Positions 39,055 through 47,915 of a stretch of DNA of 64,000 nt are shown here, in pieces. Position numbers and translations under genes: made by a program. Numbering within the stretch: position 1 is the stretch's first letter; each line of letters opens with the position of its first letter. Source of the DNA: an uncultured Oscillospiraceae bacterium (lineage in GTDB: Bacteria > Bacillota > Clostridia > Oscillospirales > Oscillospiraceae); the NCBI GenBank assembly GCA_947626495.1, contig CANQSJ010000009.1, positions 1 to 64,000 of the forward strand. The letters are read 5' to 3'. The notes under the pieces were generated by a model, which was given only the letters and a program-made list of their open reading frames with translations, ran no database searches and was not told where the DNA came from.

Positions 39055-40002
39055 ATGCGGCAGGAAATGATCTATATCCGCACCATCTGCGAGGAGGGCA
39101 GCTTTTCCGCGGCGGCCCGGAAGCTGTATGTGTCCCAGCCGGCGCTGAGCGTGGCGGTGCGGAAGGTGGAGGAGAGTCTGGGCGCGCCCATCTTCGACCG
39201 GGCGGCCCAGCCGCTGACCCTGACGGAGGCGGGGGAGATCTACATGCGCCAGGTGGCCCGGATCGAGGAGGCGGAGCGGGACGCCGCCGCCCAGATCGGG
39301 GATCTGATCCATCTGCGCCGGGGGCGGCTGTACGTGGGAGCCACCCAGTATTTCGACTCCTACATCCTGCCGCCGGTGCTGCGGCGGTTCTGCGAGGCGT
39401 ATCCCGGGGTGGAGGTCCATCTGGCGGAGGAGAGCTCCGCGCTGCTGGAGAGCAGTCTGCGGGCGGGGAGCGTGGACGTGATCTTCGAGTGCCGGGAGAC
39501 GTTTGGGGAGGAGTTCAGCTACACCCCGGTGTTTCAGGACCACATCCTGCTGGCGGTGCCGGCGCCGTTCGCGGAGAACCGGGGGCTGGAGGACCGGGCT
39601 CTCACCTGGCAGATGGTGTCGGAGCGGCGGCATCTGGACCCGGCGCTGCCGCCGGCGCCGCTGGAGAGATTCGCGGCGGTGCCGTTTCTGCTGCTGACGG
39701 AGGGCAACAACCTCCTGGAGCGGGCGGGGCGCATGTTCGCCCAGGCGGGGGCCAGCGTCAACGTGCGGATGAGCGTGGAGCAGATGGTGACGGCCTACAA
39801 CCTGGCCCGGGCGGGGGTGGGGGCCACCTTCGCCAGCGCCCGGCTGGTGCAGAACACCCCGGCGGGGGAGCTGTGCTATTACCGGATGGGCTCGCCCCTG
39901 GCCAGCCGGCAGTTTTACGCCGTGACCCGGAGCGGGCGGTATGTGCCCTACGCGGTCCGGGAGCTGATCGAGCTGATGCGGCAGACCTATCTGCGGCCAT
40001 GA
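39055..40002 (+). CDS. LysR family transcriptional regulator
   Basis: 'MIYIRTICEEGSFSAAARKLYVSQPALSVAVRKVEESLGAPIFDRAAQPLTLTEAG' HTH_1. Confidence 0.93.
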   Translation: MRQEMIYIRTICEEGSFSAAARKLYVSQPALSVAVRKVEESLGAPIFDRAAQPLTLTEAGEIYMRQVARIEEAERDAAAQIGDLIHLRRGRLYVGATQYFDSYILPPVLRRFCEAYPGVEVHLAEESSALLESSLRAGSVDVIFECRETFGEEFSYTPVFQDHILLAVPAPFAENRGLEDRALTWQMVSERRHLDPALPPAPLERFAAVPFLLLTEGNNLLERAGRMFAQAGASVNVRMSVEQMVTAYNLARAGVGATFASARLVQNTPAGELCYYRMGSPLASRQFYAVTRSGRYVPYAVRELIELMRQTYLRP

Positions 40003-40007
40003 AAAAA

Positions 40008-40037
40008 GGCCCGCGCGCTTTTCAGCGCGCGGGCCTG
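40008..40037 (+). terminator. Bidirectional intrinsic terminator
   Basis: AGGCCCGCGCGCT-TTTC-AGCGCGCGGGCCT. Confidence 0.8.
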
Positions 40038-40054
40038 TCTGTATTTCACTCCGA

Positions 40055-40792
40055 TCAGAACGGATCCAGGAAGGACACGACGCTCTGCATCAGCTGGAAC
40101 CGGCCCTCGTTGAAGGCCAGGTTGTGGCCGCCGGAGGGGGGATTGTAGAGGACCTTCTTCTCCGAGCGGATCCGCTGGAAGATCTGGTGGCAGCTGGCGG
40201 GATCGGCCATGTCGTCGTCCTGGGCCTGGGCGATCAGGGCGGGGCAGGTGATCTTCTCCAGCCGGCCCTCCTCCCGGAGGTAGTCGGTCAGGGCCAGCAG
40301 CTCATGGCACACCCGCACGGCGATCTCCTCGTAGTGGATGTGGTACTTTTTGGCCACGCCCACCTTTCCTCCCAGATCCCGGTGGATGAACACCTGCTCG
40401 GGGGGATACTCGGCGGTGACGAAGTTGCCGGGGAGCATCCGCAGGGGGCTGGAGATGGAGATGATACCCGCCACGTCGTCCCGCAGACCGGCCAGGGCCA
40501 GGGACAGGCACCCGCCCAGGGACAGCCCGCCCACATAGACCTTGCCGTAATGGCGCTTGAGCATGGAAAAGTCATAATCCGCCTTGGTGATCATGTCCTC
40601 ATAGGAGGTGTGCAGCAGGTCTTGGGGATAGGTGCCGTGGCCGGCCACGTTGACGCAGTGGACGGCGTAGCCGTAATCGTTGAGCATCTTTCCCATGGGG
40701 ACCATCTGGGCGCAGCCGGAGCTGATGCCGTGGATGAGCAGGACGGCCTCGTCCCGTTCGCCCTCCAGAAAGACCTGGTTGTTGGTATTCAT
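40055..40792 (-). CDS. Alpha/beta hydrolase
   Basis: 'AVLLIHGISSG', nucleophile elbow 'VYVGGLSLGGCLSLALAG', C-terminal 'GGHNLAFNEG'. Confidence 0.88.
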   Translation of the reverse strand: MNTNNQVFLEGERDEAVLLIHGISSGCAQMVPMGKMLNDYGYAVHCVNVAGHGTYPQDLLHTSYEDMITKADYDFSMLKRHYGKVYVGGLSLGGCLSLALAGLRDDVAGIISISSPLRMLPGNFVTAEYPPEQVFIHRDLGGKVGVAKKYHIHYEEIAVRVCHELLALTDYLREEGRLEKITCPALIAQAQDDDMADPASCHQIFQRIRSEKKVLYNPPSGGHNLAFNEGRFQLMQSVVSFLDPF

Positions 40793-40794
40793 GC

Positions 40795-42015
40795 TTACGC
40801 CTCCTTCAGCTTGCGGATGGCGAAGAGGATGGCGTCCTCCTTGCCAAAGGCGCCGGCCTTGGTGACCACCTTCGTGCCGTTGAGGGCGCCGCCCACGATC
40901 TTCATCATGGGGATGCCCACCAGGATCTCAGACAGGATCTCGGAGCCGTCCGCCCGGGCGGTGCCCAGCACGCCCATGGCGGTGTCGCCGCCGGTGAGGA
41001 ACAGACCGGACACGGGGGCCTTTTTCAGGATGTTGACGGTCATGGAGCCCATGAGGGCCTGGACATACTCGCTGACCTGGGAGGTCTCCATGCCCTTCTT
41101 TTTGCCCTCGGCCTCGGACAGGGCCAGCTGCTCCCGGTCGTAGGAGGAGCTGCTGAGGAGAACGGTGTCATGGCCGGCCAGCAGGCTCTCCGCCGTCAGG
41201 GCCTCATAGCGGTCGGGCTGCTCCCGCCCGGCCAGCAGCTCGTGGATGGGCACCTGGATCAGGGTCACGCCCGCCTTCTCGGCCTCCCGGACCTGCTCCC
41301 GGGTGACGGAGCTGACGCTGGCCACCGCGCAGAGGACGGGGTCGGTCCGCTTCTCCAGCTCCATCAGGCTGTCGGCGATGGCCGCCGTGCCCACCCAGAG
41401 GACCCGCTTTCCCGTGGCCTTGGCGGCCAGGATCACGGCCCGCAGGTCGCCGTCCAGGGTGGCGTCGAAGGTGAACAGCCGTCCGCCCTCCAGGGAGATG
41501 TTCCCGGAGCGGATGGTCTCCAGGCCCACGTGGGTGACCGGCTCGTCATAGACCTGCTCCAGGATCCGCTTCAGATTGTCCTCCCGGACGGGCTTCTTCG
41601 GGTCCCGGGCCAACTCGGTCTGGCAGATGGGCACGCCCTTGAGCATGTGTACGCCGCCCTCGGTGGTGCGGCCCAGCGCGGGCAGGGCCGGCGCGAAGAT
41701 CACCAGCTCGCTGCCGAAGGCCCGGTCCGCGGCGAGGATCTCCTCGGCCACGTTGCCCCGCAGGGTGGAGTCCACCTTCTTGATGACGCACTTGAAGCCG
41801 TCCAGATCCACGCCCTCCAGGGACTTGGCGGTGGCTGCGCCCGCCTCCGGGCCGGTGAGACCGCGGCTCTCCGTGTCGATGACGACGGAGCCCTCCCCGG
41901 CGGGGACGGGATGGCCGGCGAAGATCACGGTGGTGGGCAGGCCCCGGCGCTTCATCTGTACGCCGGTGTCGTTGGCGCCGGTGAAGTCGTCCGCGATGAT
42001 GAGATATCGGTTCAT
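40795..42015 (-). CDS. Four-carbon acid sugar kinase family protein (DUF1537, DtnK/OtnK-like)
   Basis: 'YLIIADDFTGANDTGVQMKRRGLPTTV', 'VIKKVDSTLRGNVAEEI', 'FLTGGDTAMGVL', 'KVVTKAGAFGKEDAIL'. Confidence 0.92.
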   Translation of the reverse strand: MNRYLIIADDFTGANDTGVQMKRRGLPTTVIFAGHPVPAGEGSVVIDTESRGLTGPEAGAATAKSLEGVDLDGFKCVIKKVDSTLRGNVAEEILAADRAFGSELVIFAPALPALGRTTEGGVHMLKGVPICQTELARDPKKPVREDNLKRILEQVYDEPVTHVGLETIRSGNISLEGGRLFTFDATLDGDLRAVILAAKATGKRVLWVGTAAIADSLMELEKRTDPVLCAVASVSSVTREQVREAEKAGVTLIQVPIHELLAGREQPDRYEALTAESLLAGHDTVLLSSSSYDREQLALSEAEGKKKGMETSQVSEYVQALMGSMTVNILKKAPVSGLFLTGGDTAMGVLGTARADGSEILSEILVGIPMMKIVGGALNGTKVVTKAGAFGKEDAILFAIRKLKEA

Positions 42016-42032
42016 GATGCCTCTCCTTTCCG

Positions 42033-43124
42033 TTATTTGTTTCCGGCGGCCGCCTTGGCGTTTGCCATGCGGATGCCGTAATCCATGGCGTTGACAAGAC
42101 TCAGGGCATTGGCGGTGCCGCTGCCCGCGTGGCCGAAGCCGGTGCCGTGGTCCACGCTGGCCCGGATGATGGGCAGGCCCAGCGTCACGTTCACGCCGGC
42201 CACCGCGTCCCAGTGGCCCTCGGCCTTGTTGTACACAAAGCCCTTCACCTTCAGGGGGATGTGGCCCTGGTCGTGGTACATGCACACCACGATGTCATAC
42301 CAGCCGCCCAGCGCCTTGGAGAACACGGAGTCGGGGGGCGTGGGCTTGCCGTCGGGGATGAGGATGCCCTCGGCCATGGCCTGGTCGATGGCGGGCTGGA
42401 TCTCCTGGACCTCCTCGGTGCCGAACAGGCCGTTCTCGCCGCAATGGGGGTTCAGCCCCGCCACGGCGATCTTGGGCTGGGCGATGCCGATGGCCTTGCA
42501 GCCCTCGTTGGCGATGCGGATCACGTCCAGCACCCGCTGCTTCTTCACCCGGTCGCAGGCCTCCCGCAGGGACACGTGGGTGGACACGTGCACCACCCGC
42601 AGATCCTCGTGGGCCAGCATCATGGTGTACTTGTCCGTGCCGGTGTAGTGGGCGTAGATCTCCGTGTGGCCGGAGTAGTGGTGGCCGGCCATGTTGATGG
42701 CCTCCTTGCTCAGGGCGTTGGTGACGGTGGCGTCCACCTCGCCGGCCATGGCCAGCTCGATGACCCGCTTCACGTACTGGAAGGCGGCCTCGCCGCCCAG
42801 GGCCGTGGCCCCCAGCTTGAAGGGCTTGGGATTGGCCGGATCGCCCGGGATGTCGGCGGGGGAGACAAGGCCCATGTCGTACACGTCGATGGTGCCGGGC
42901 TGGAACAGCGCCTCGCCTACGGCGTGGATGGGGTGGATGGTCACATGGATGCCGTGCACCGTCTCCGCGGCCTTCGCCGCGTACGCCATGGCGCTGGCGT
43001 CGCCCACGATGAGAGGCCGGCAGCGGTCATAGACCGCCGGGTCCGCCAGGGCCTGGACGGAGATCTCCGGGCCGTTGCCGAAGGGATCGCCCATGGTGAT
43101 CCCGAGAATAGGTCTGTCGCTCAT
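42033..43124 (-). CDS. PdxA family dehydrogenase (PdxA2-like, 4-phospho-D-threonate/erythronate 3-dehydrogenase type)
   Basis: 'ILGITMGDPFGNGPEISVQAL', 'ITGHTE'-like 'YSGHTEIYAHYTGTDKYTMMLAHEDLRVVHVSTHV', 'VCMYHDQGHIPLKVKGF', 'TGFGHAGSGTANALSLVNAM'; paired with DtnK-like kinase. Confidence 0.9.
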   Translation of the reverse strand: MSDRPILGITMGDPFGNGPEISVQALADPAVYDRCRPLIVGDASAMAYAAKAAETVHGIHVTIHPIHAVGEALFQPGTIDVYDMGLVSPADIPGDPANPKPFKLGATALGGEAAFQYVKRVIELAMAGEVDATVTNALSKEAINMAGHHYSGHTEIYAHYTGTDKYTMMLAHEDLRVVHVSTHVSLREACDRVKKQRVLDVIRIANEGCKAIGIAQPKIAVAGLNPHCGENGLFGTEEVQEIQPAIDQAMAEGILIPDGKPTPPDSVFSKALGGWYDIVVCMYHDQGHIPLKVKGFVYNKAEGHWDAVAGVNVTLGLPIIRASVDHGTGFGHAGSGTANALSLVNAMDYGIRMANAKAAAGNK

Positions 43125-43270
43125 GTTCGTTCCTCCTGTCTGTCCCCTGGGGGAATAACCGAGGCTTTCCGGGGGATGTTTTGTCCTATCATAACAACCT
43201 GCCCCGGGGTTGTCAACGGGTATCTGTGGCATTTGACCAAATCGCCCGCCACGGAAGAGGACGAAAAAAA

Positions 43271-43304
43271 GCGCATGCCGCCCGGGTTTTGGGGCGGTAT
43301 GCGC
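43271..43304 (-). terminator. Intrinsic terminator downstream of the radical SAM gene
   Basis: GCGCATGCCGCCC...GGGGCGGTATGCGC with flanking A7 on plus strand (U tract on minus). Confidence 0.8.
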
Positions 43305-43331
43305 GGGATGAAAAAATTTGCGGGACGCCGG

Positions 43332-44240
43332 TCAGCCGGGGGCGGCGTGGGCCCGGAGCAGCAGATCCACGGCGCTGAGCAGCTGCTGCTTCTGGTCCGG
43401 GAGCATCCCCCGGATGGTGTACTGATCCAGGACGGTGGTGTCCTCGAAAAGGCAGTCCGTCACAGTCAGCTCCCGGAGCATCAGCTCCTCCTCCGCCAGC
43501 ACCTCCCAGGGGTCCATCTGGGTGAAGTGGCCGGCCTGGGCCTGCCGGTAGAGGGGCGTGCCTGGGTACAGATGCAGCTTCAGGCACCAGATATTTTTCG
43601 GATGGGTCCGGTTGAGCATCCGGGCGGTCTCCACCGCGTGCAGGCGGGAATACTCCCGGCCGCCCAGCCCGGGGATGACGGTGACGAAGTAGTCGATCCC
43701 CGCCACGTCCAGCCGCAGCAGGGCCTCCGTGGTCTGGGCGGCGGTGACGCCCTTTTCGCACCGGAGGAGGATGCCGTCGCAGCCGCTCTCCACGCCGATG
43801 TGCAGCGCCCGGACCCCTGCGGCGGCCAGGGCCGCCAGCTCGCCGGGGGTCTTGCGGAGCACGTCGTCCGCCCGGGCGTACATGGCCAGCGCCTCTACCC
43901 GGGGCATATACCGGCCGATCAGCGCCCGGATGGCCAGCAGCCGGTCCGTGTCCATGCAGAAGGGGTTCTCCCCCAGCAGGAACAGCCGGGTCTGCTCCGG
44001 CTGGAGCCGGGCCAGCACCTGCACCCGCCGCTCCACCTCCTCCAGGGGGATGAGGCGGAAATCGTCCTTGGCGAAGTCGCAGAAGGCGCACCGGTGCCAG
44101 GAGCAGCCCAGCGCCACCTCCAGCGCCCCGCTGGTCTCCTCGTGGGGCGGGATATAGATGGTGTCGTGGGTGTAGATGGAGCGGTACAGCTCCTCCCGGG
44201 TCGCGGGGCTCTCCCCGCCGGCAGGGCGATCGGACGTCAT
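43332..44240 (-). CDS. Radical SAM protein
   Basis: 'VALGCSWHRCAFCDFAKDDFR' (CX4CX2C cluster motif), 'LHIGVESGCDGIL'. Confidence 0.88.
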   Translation of the reverse strand: MTSDRPAGGESPATREELYRSIYTHDTIYIPPHEETSGALEVALGCSWHRCAFCDFAKDDFRLIPLEEVERRVQVLARLQPEQTRLFLLGENPFCMDTDRLLAIRALIGRYMPRVEALAMYARADDVLRKTPGELAALAAAGVRALHIGVESGCDGILLRCEKGVTAAQTTEALLRLDVAGIDYFVTVIPGLGGREYSRLHAVETARMLNRTHPKNIWCLKLHLYPGTPLYRQAQAGHFTQMDPWEVLAEEELMLRELTVTDCLFEDTTVLDQYTIRGMLPDQKQQLLSAVDLLLRAHAAPG

Positions 44241-44319
44241 GGCGCGGGCCTCCTTGCCTTGTCTTATGGTCCGATTATACCGCCGGCGCCGCCGCTTGGC
44301 AAGCGCCGCTCGCAGCCGA

Positions 44320-44363
44320 TTGACAGGGGCGGAGACATGCGGTAAAATTTGGGTGTAACACCC
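44320..44363 (+). promoter_or_regulatory. Promoter with palindromic operator upstream of the Fe-S protein gene
   Basis: TTGACA-N17-TAAAAT followed by perfect inverted repeat GGGTGT-A-ACACCC (44351-44363) over the expected start site. Confidence 0.7.
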
Positions 44364-44420
44364 GATTTCGCGGGCGGGATACGCGCCGCCAAGCGGGAAA
44401 AACAGAAAGGAACGACAGCC

Positions 44421-45110
44421 ATGGTAAGAAGGATTGTCCACATCGACGAGGGCAAATGCAACGGCTGCGGGGCGTGCGCCAACGCCTGCCACGAGGGGGC
44501 CATCGCCATGGTCGGCGGCAAGGCAAGGCTCATCCGGGACGACTACTGCGACGGCATGGGCGACTGTCTGCCGGAGTGCCCCACGGGAGCCATCGCCTTT
44601 GAAGAGCGGGAGGCCGCGGCCTATGACGCCAGGGCCGTGGCGGAGAACAGGGCCGGGAAGGCGCCCCGGGGCGGCTGCCCCGGCACCATGAGCCGCCGGA
44701 TCCGGCATGACGCCCCGGTGCCCGCCCCATCCGCGCCGACCCCGACCTCTTGTCTGGGCAACTGGCCGGTGCAGATCAAGCTGGCCCCGGTGCGGGCCCC
44801 CTGGTTCGACGGGGCGAAGCTGCTCGTTGCCGCCGACTGCACCGCCTATGCCTACGCCGGGATGCACGGCGATTTCATGGGGGGCAAGGTCACCCTCATC
44901 GGCTGTCCCAAGCTGGACGGGGCGGATTACAGCGAGAAGCTGACGGAGATCATCCGGCAAAACGACATCCGGAGCGTGAGCGTCGTCCGCATGGAGGTGC
45001 CCTGCTGCGGCGGGCTGGAAATGGCGGTGAAAAAGGCGCTGCAGGCCAGCGGCAGGCTCATTCCCTGGCAGGTGACCACGATCACCGTGGAGGGGACCGT
45101 CAAGCAGTGA
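44421..45110 (+). CDS. 4Fe-4S binding protein (ferredoxin-type, with C-terminal redox-associated domain)
   Basis: 'VHIDEGKCNGCGACANACHEGAI', 'YCDGMGDCLPECPTGAI'; 'LLVAADCTAYAYAGMHGDFMGGKVTLIGCPKLD'. Confidence 0.9.
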   Translation: MVRRIVHIDEGKCNGCGACANACHEGAIAMVGGKARLIRDDYCDGMGDCLPECPTGAIAFEEREAAAYDARAVAENRAGKAPRGGCPGTMSRRIRHDAPVPAPSAPTPTSCLGNWPVQIKLAPVRAPWFDGAKLLVAADCTAYAYAGMHGDFMGGKVTLIGCPKLDGADYSEKLTEIIRQNDIRSVSVVRMEVPCCGGLEMAVKKALQASGRLIPWQVTTITVEGTVKQ

Positions 45111-45253
45111 CGGCCGCCCGAATGCCGGGGCACGCAGACAAGACGAAGTGCCCGGTCAATGGCCGTCTTCTGCTCATAAGCGGCCCGGCGGACAAAAAAG
45201 CAACGCTCCTTTCCAGAGCGTTGCATTTTGCCTTGAGCGTTGCATCGGGATCA

Positions 45254-46126
45254 TCAGTTCGCCGTGTAATGCTCCCGCAGCAGGGCCACGAACTCCCGGA
45301 CGATGGGGCGCTGGTCCTCCCGGTGGGTGCAGAGTACGCAGGAGATGGTCTCCCGGCAGTCGAAGGGCGTCCAGGCAAATTCGGGATTGTGGTCATTGAG
45401 AAAACCCGGCGAGAGGCACACGCCCTTTTCCGCCGCCACATTGGTCAGCGTGGTCTCATGGTCGGCGCTGTTGAAGTAGTTCACCCTGCCCCCGGCGATG
45501 ATCCGCTGCTGGACCCTTTTCAGCGCCGGCGGGGAGCCGCCGCCGATCATCAGCGTCCGGCCCGCCAGGTCGTCGGCGGTGACACGTTCCTTTTTTGCCA
45601 AGGGGTCGCCAGGCTGGGTGATCAGATAGATGGGGCTTTCATAAAAGGGCTCGATCCGAATGTCGGAGATATGCCGGACACTTGTCTCCAGGGCAAACAG
45701 CACGTCTGTCTCGCCTTTGAGGAATTGGTCGATGGAGTTGGCGTAGGAGTAGACCGGCGTGACGGAGACCGCCGGGTGGAGCTGGGCGAACCGGCCCATG
45801 AGCCGGGGCAGGTCATAGATAGCCGAGCGGACAGGCATACCGATGGAGATGTTCTCTGCATACCGGGCGCTGAAGTTCTGGGCCTGCTCCACGGCGTTTT
45901 TCAGTTCCTGGCGGACATTCCGCAACGTGACGCAAAACTGCTCCCCGGCGGGCGTCAGGGCCGCGCCCTTCCCGGACCGGACGAAGATGGCAAAGCCCAG
46001 CTCGTTCTCTACCGCCTTGATGTGATAGCTCAGGGTGGACTGGGCCATGAAGAGATTCTCCGCCGCCCGGTTGAAATTGAGGGTCTGGGCTACCTCCAGG
46101 ATGGCGTCCATGTCTTTTGTGGTCAT
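45254..46126 (-). CDS. LysR family transcriptional regulator
   Basis: 'DAILEVAQTLNFNRAAENLFMAQSTLSYHIKAVENELGFAIFVRSGKGAALTPAG'. Confidence 0.93.
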   Translation of the reverse strand: MTTKDMDAILEVAQTLNFNRAAENLFMAQSTLSYHIKAVENELGFAIFVRSGKGAALTPAGEQFCVTLRNVRQELKNAVEQAQNFSARYAENISIGMPVRSAIYDLPRLMGRFAQLHPAVSVTPVYSYANSIDQFLKGETDVLFALETSVRHISDIRIEPFYESPIYLITQPGDPLAKKERVTADDLAGRTLMIGGGSPPALKRVQQRIIAGGRVNYFNSADHETTLTNVAAEKGVCLSPGFLNDHNPEFAWTPFDCRETISCVLCTHREDQRPIVREFVALLREHYTAN

Positions 46127-46239
46127 ATCTTCACCTGCATAATCAGTATTTTCGATTGACTATCTAATACTTCGTTTAGCTATATTGATTCTACAATGCT
46201 ATACTGGTCCTGTCAAGGATCGATAAGGAGGGAACATCC

Positions 46240-47094
46240 ATGATTTTAGATCGGAACGAGAACAAAGACGTAGTGGTCCTGCTGGGCGCGGGAGCCATGG
46301 GAACCGCCATCGTCCGGCGTGTGGCGGCGGGCAAAAAGATACTCCTGGGCGACATCAGCAAGGCGGCCCTGGAGCGGGTGAGTCATGATTTCCAGTACAG
46401 CGGCTATGATGTACAGACTTGCATCGTGGATGCCTGCGACCCGGCTTCTCTGAGAGTCTTTGCGGAAAAGGCCGCCTCTCTGGGGCCGGTCAAGGTTTTC
46501 GTGATGACGGCGGGTGCCTCTCCCAGCCAGGCCAAGCCGGAGCACATCATCGCCCTGGACCTCATCGGTACCGCCTATGCCATCGACGCCTTCGGCGCGG
46601 TCATGGCCCCCGGCGGCGCGGGGCTTGTGGTGGCCAGCCAGACCGGGTATATGCCCTCGGCGCTGACAAAGGAGGACGAACAGGCCCTGGCCATGACGCC
46701 TGCGGCGGAGCTTGCCTCTCTGCCCTGCCTGGACGGGAGCAAGACGGGCTCTTCCGGCGCGGCCTATATCGTGGCGAAGCGGGCCAACCAGCTGCGGGTC
46801 CAGGCGGCGGCCGCCACCACCTGGGGCGAGCGCCGGGCCCGTATCAACACCCTGAGCCCCGGCATCATCGTCACGCCCCTGGCTTACGACGAGTTCAATG
46901 CCCCCGGCAACACCTATCAGGGCATGATCGACGCCTCCCCGGCCCGGCGCACGGGCACCATCGACGAGATCGCGGCGGCGGGGGCGTTCCTGCTGGGGCC
47001 GGATGCGGGGTTCATCACCGGCACGGACCTTCTCATCGACGGCGGCGTCATCGCCTCCATGCGGGCGGGCAAATTCGCCCTGGGCAGAAAATAA
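46240..47094 (+). CDS. SDR family oxidoreductase
   Basis: 'VVVLLGAGAMGTAIVRRVAAGKKILLGDIS', 'AAYIVAKRANQ' YxxxK, 'RINTLSPGIIVTPL', 'ITGTDLLIDGG'. Confidence 0.9.
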   Translation: MILDRNENKDVVVLLGAGAMGTAIVRRVAAGKKILLGDISKAALERVSHDFQYSGYDVQTCIVDACDPASLRVFAEKAASLGPVKVFVMTAGASPSQAKPEHIIALDLIGTAYAIDAFGAVMAPGGAGLVVASQTGYMPSALTKEDEQALAMTPAAELASLPCLDGSKTGSSGAAYIVAKRANQLRVQAAAATTWGERRARINTLSPGIIVTPLAYDEFNAPGNTYQGMIDASPARRTGTIDEIAAAGAFLLGPDAGFITGTDLLIDGGVIASMRAGKFALGRK

Positions 47095-47323
47095 AGGAGG
47101 AAATACCGCGCTATATGAAAGACCGTCAGTTGGACAGCGTCTACGAACAGTCTGAACAGGCATACCGCTGCCATTGACCGAGAGGAAAGAGAATGATAAT
47201 GTCCCAAAGATGTCCGCCGGGAACACTGCGCGTTTCCGGCGGAAATTGCTCTTTGTGGCCGGGTGTGGTAGAATAAAAAACAATAAATTGGGCTTTGTGA
47301 GGTTCGCTAAAGGAGAAATCTTC

Positions 47324-47661
47324 ATGAAAAAATAGATTTCAAGAAAAAGTATTTGATCGTCTGTTTATGCTTGATGGTTGTCGGAGCGTTCTGCATGGTT
47401 TCTCGCTGGTTGAACAGAATTAATCCCGAAATGAAACTGTTGCCCGATTTTCTTCTTTCGCACATATCGGATTTTACACGAAAATTTAATATTGTTACGA
47501 TTACAGCTATACTTATCACTATATTCGGCATGGTTTATGAGTGCTTTATTCCGATCTTAAATACTCCGGATATATGGGATGCTATATTCGTTGCCGCAGG
47601 TACAGCCGTTGCCTATATTTATCTTGTAATACTGAAAAAGAATGGTCTTATTGAACAATAA
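47324..47661 (+). pseudogene. Small membrane protein gene with apparent poly-A frameshift at its start
   Basis: GGAG-N-ATG AAAAAA TAG; adding one A restores MKKIDFKKKYLIVCLCLMVVGAFCMVSRWLNRI... to stop at 47661. Confidence 0.55.
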
Positions 47662-47915
47662 ACAACTTCCCGCCTGGCGGGATAATGGCAAGGAACAGCG
47701 GGAATTTGTTTGCGTGGTAAAAAAACTTTCCTTGACGTTATGATAAGGGAATATAACATTTTGAAGGGCAAGCCAAAACGCGGGCTTGCCCCTTGTTTAC
47801 ATTGCGAAAAGAGGTCGTCTATAAAATTTATGGATGACCTCTTGTCGTTATTATATCCATCCGTTTTCTTACTTCATACCATGCAACGCTCTTCTGCGGA
47901 GCGTGCATCCCGCCG

